A DNA stretch of 7,082 bases, taken from Oscillospiraceae bacterium (GTDB taxonomy: Bacteria > Bacillota > Clostridia > Oscillospirales > Ruminococcaceae). Position numbers and translations under genes: made by a program. Below are positions 6,110 to 7,082 of the stretch, piece by piece (within the stretch, counting starts at the first letter, position 1; every line of letters begins with the position of its first letter). The stretch is taken from positions 1 through 7,082 of the forward strand of contig JAGAEK010000119.1 of NCBI GenBank assembly GCA_017828835.1. Direction: 5' to 3'. The notes below the pieces were generated by a model. It was given only the letters and a program-made list of their open reading frames with translations, was not told where the DNA came from and did not search any database.

Positions 6110-7082
6110 ATGAAAAAATTGGCAGCACTTTTGCTGAGCATAGTTATGATGTTTGGGTTGTTTGCCTGCGGCGGAGATCCCGGAAAATCATCACAGGAAT
6201 CATCAGAGCAGTCATCAAAATCACAATCAGGTTGGGTAACACCGTCATCAAGACCGGACAAGCAGAAGGAGGAAGAAAAGATGGACAATTACGCGTCTGA
6301 CAATGCGGCAAAATCAAGTATTTCAAATATGAACCTCGAAGGTTCTTTTTACGACATATTCAAGGAATATGAAAACAACTGGATAAAGCACGCGTTCGAT
6401 ATAAATCCCGAGCTTTGGGAAGTTTATAAGGATGCCGATAAATATGACAAAAACCATGTGCTGTGTTTTTGGTTTTCCGAGTTTGTCGGAAAGCTTTTGG
6501 TCGGAACGGTCGACGCCTACAGAGTAAGCGGCGACGAGGAGACGGGAGCACTTGTTAAAGATATAATAGCTCATTTGAAAGAAATCCAACGTGAAAACGG
6601 ATACGTCGGACCGTTCCCCGCGAACTACAGCCTTCCTTATGCGTCCGATCCCTGGGGCCACTATTTTATAATAGTCGGTCTTTGCGATTGGTATGATCTG
6701 ACCGGCGACGAAGAAGCGCTGCAAATTGCGAAAGGTGCGGCGGAATTCCTTTATAACAGTTATTATGACGTTGTTAACGGTAGATTTTACACAATGCTCA
6801 CCGACGCGTTCAACGTGAGTATCGCGCACGGATTTACTTTGATATATGAAAAAACGCAGGATATGCGTTTTTATGAAGCGGCAAAGCAAATGGTAACAAA
6901 AGCGTGGACATTTGGAGGAAATTGGTATCAGAATGCGCTCAACGGAAAAGAGTATTATGAAACTTCCAATAAATGCTGGGAGTGTCTGCATTCGGTCATG
7001 GCTCTGGGAGAGATGTACCGCATAACCGGAGACGAAGACTACTACAAAGCGCTCGATCAGATATGGTGGAGTATCGTTAACA
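6110..7082 (+). CDS. Glycosidase-like lipoprotein of the GH127/DUF1680 (beta-L-arabinofuranosidase-like) type, partial at right edge
   Basis: The frame is open from ATG 6110 to the window end, 324 codons, with no stop. GGAGG (6094-6098) lies 11 nt upstream. A signal peptide with the lipobox L-F-A-C (C20) is followed by a serine/glutamine-rich linker (about 27-47) and a lysine/glutamate patch, so the protein should be anchored outside the membrane. The rest has the helical repeat style of an (alpha/alpha)6 barrel: G-Y-V-G-P-F-P (164-170), W-G-H-Y-F-I-I-V-G-L-C-D-W-Y-D-L-T-G-D-E-E-A-L (182-203), and C-W-E-C-L-H-S-V-M-A-L-G-E-M-Y-R-I-T-G-D-E-D-Y (289-311) before I-W-W-S-I-V. I recognise these as the pattern of DUF1680 proteins, which include GH127 enzymes that cleave beta-L-arabinofuranosyl bonds. 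The catalytic glutamate and zinc-binding cysteine cluster of that family would lie beyond residue 324, so activity cannot be judged. Other (alpha/alpha)6 glycosidases remain possible. Confidence 0.72.
   Translation, partial: MKKLAALLLSIVMMFGLFACGGDPGKSSQESSEQSSKSQSGWVTPSSRPDKQKEEEKMDNYASDNAAKSSISNMNLEGSFYDIFKEYENNWIKHAFDINPELWEVYKDADKYDKNHVLCFWFSEFVGKLLVGTVDAYRVSGDEETGALVKDIIAHLKEIQRENGYVGPFPANYSLPYASDPWGHYFIIVGLCDWYDLTGDEEALQIAKGAAEFLYNSYYDVVNGRFYTMLTDAFNVSIAHGFTLIYEKTQDMRFYEAAKQMVTKAWTFGGNWYQNALNGKEYYETSNKCWECLHSVMALGEMYRITGDEDYYKALDQIWWSIVN

Overview
The window looks like part of a sugar-utilisation locus from a Gram-positive, anaerobe-like bacterium, most likely a gut-type Clostridia member. 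This is inferred from strong GGAGG-type ribosome binding sites, short intergenic gaps, two proteins with lipoprotein signal peptides, a mid-range GC content and an AraC-family regulator with a cupin sensor domain. No RNA gene, insertion sequence, CRISPR array or replication origin is visible.

Layout. At the left edge, on the minus strand, is the first part of an AraC-type regulator (1-239, cut by the window edge). A 128-bp AT-rich divergent control region follows, with back-to-back candidate promoters. A plus-strand operon-like series then runs to the right edge: an L-xylulose/L-ribulose 5-phosphate 3-epimerase (368-1180), an FGGY L-xylulokinase-type kinase (1149-2612), an L-ribulose-5-phosphate 4-epimerase (2637-3329), a bicupin protein of the class I phosphomannose isomerase type (3347-4528), a sugar-binding lipoprotein of an ABC importer (4609-5949) and the first 324 codons of a lipoprotein resembling the GH127/DUF1680 beta-L-arabinofuranosidase family (6110 to beyond 7082).

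How the genes fit together. The exported glycosidase probably trims a plant or host glycan at the cell surface. The binding lipoprotein delivers the product to an ABC permease, which would lie outside the window. In the cytoplasm the kinase makes L-xylulose 5-phosphate, the 3-epimerase converts it to L-ribulose 5-phosphate, and the 4-epimerase yields D-xylulose 5-phosphate for the pentose phosphate pathway. This three-enzyme set is the lower part of the L-xylulose/L-ascorbate/L-lyxose routes. No arabinose isomerase, rhamnose-type isomerase or 3-keto-L-gulonate-6-phosphate decarboxylase is seen. The bicupin protein is therefore the best local candidate for an aldose-ketose isomerase that feeds L-xylulose into the pathway. 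That assignment is the most interesting untested prediction here.

RNA-level structure is also visible. The binding-protein gene is bracketed by hairpins: a compact one at the 3' end of the bicupin gene, and two tandem ones with a shared stem core in the 160-bp gap after it. Its codon choice differs clearly from the enzyme genes. Together these suggest that the binding protein is expressed at a different level from its neighbours.
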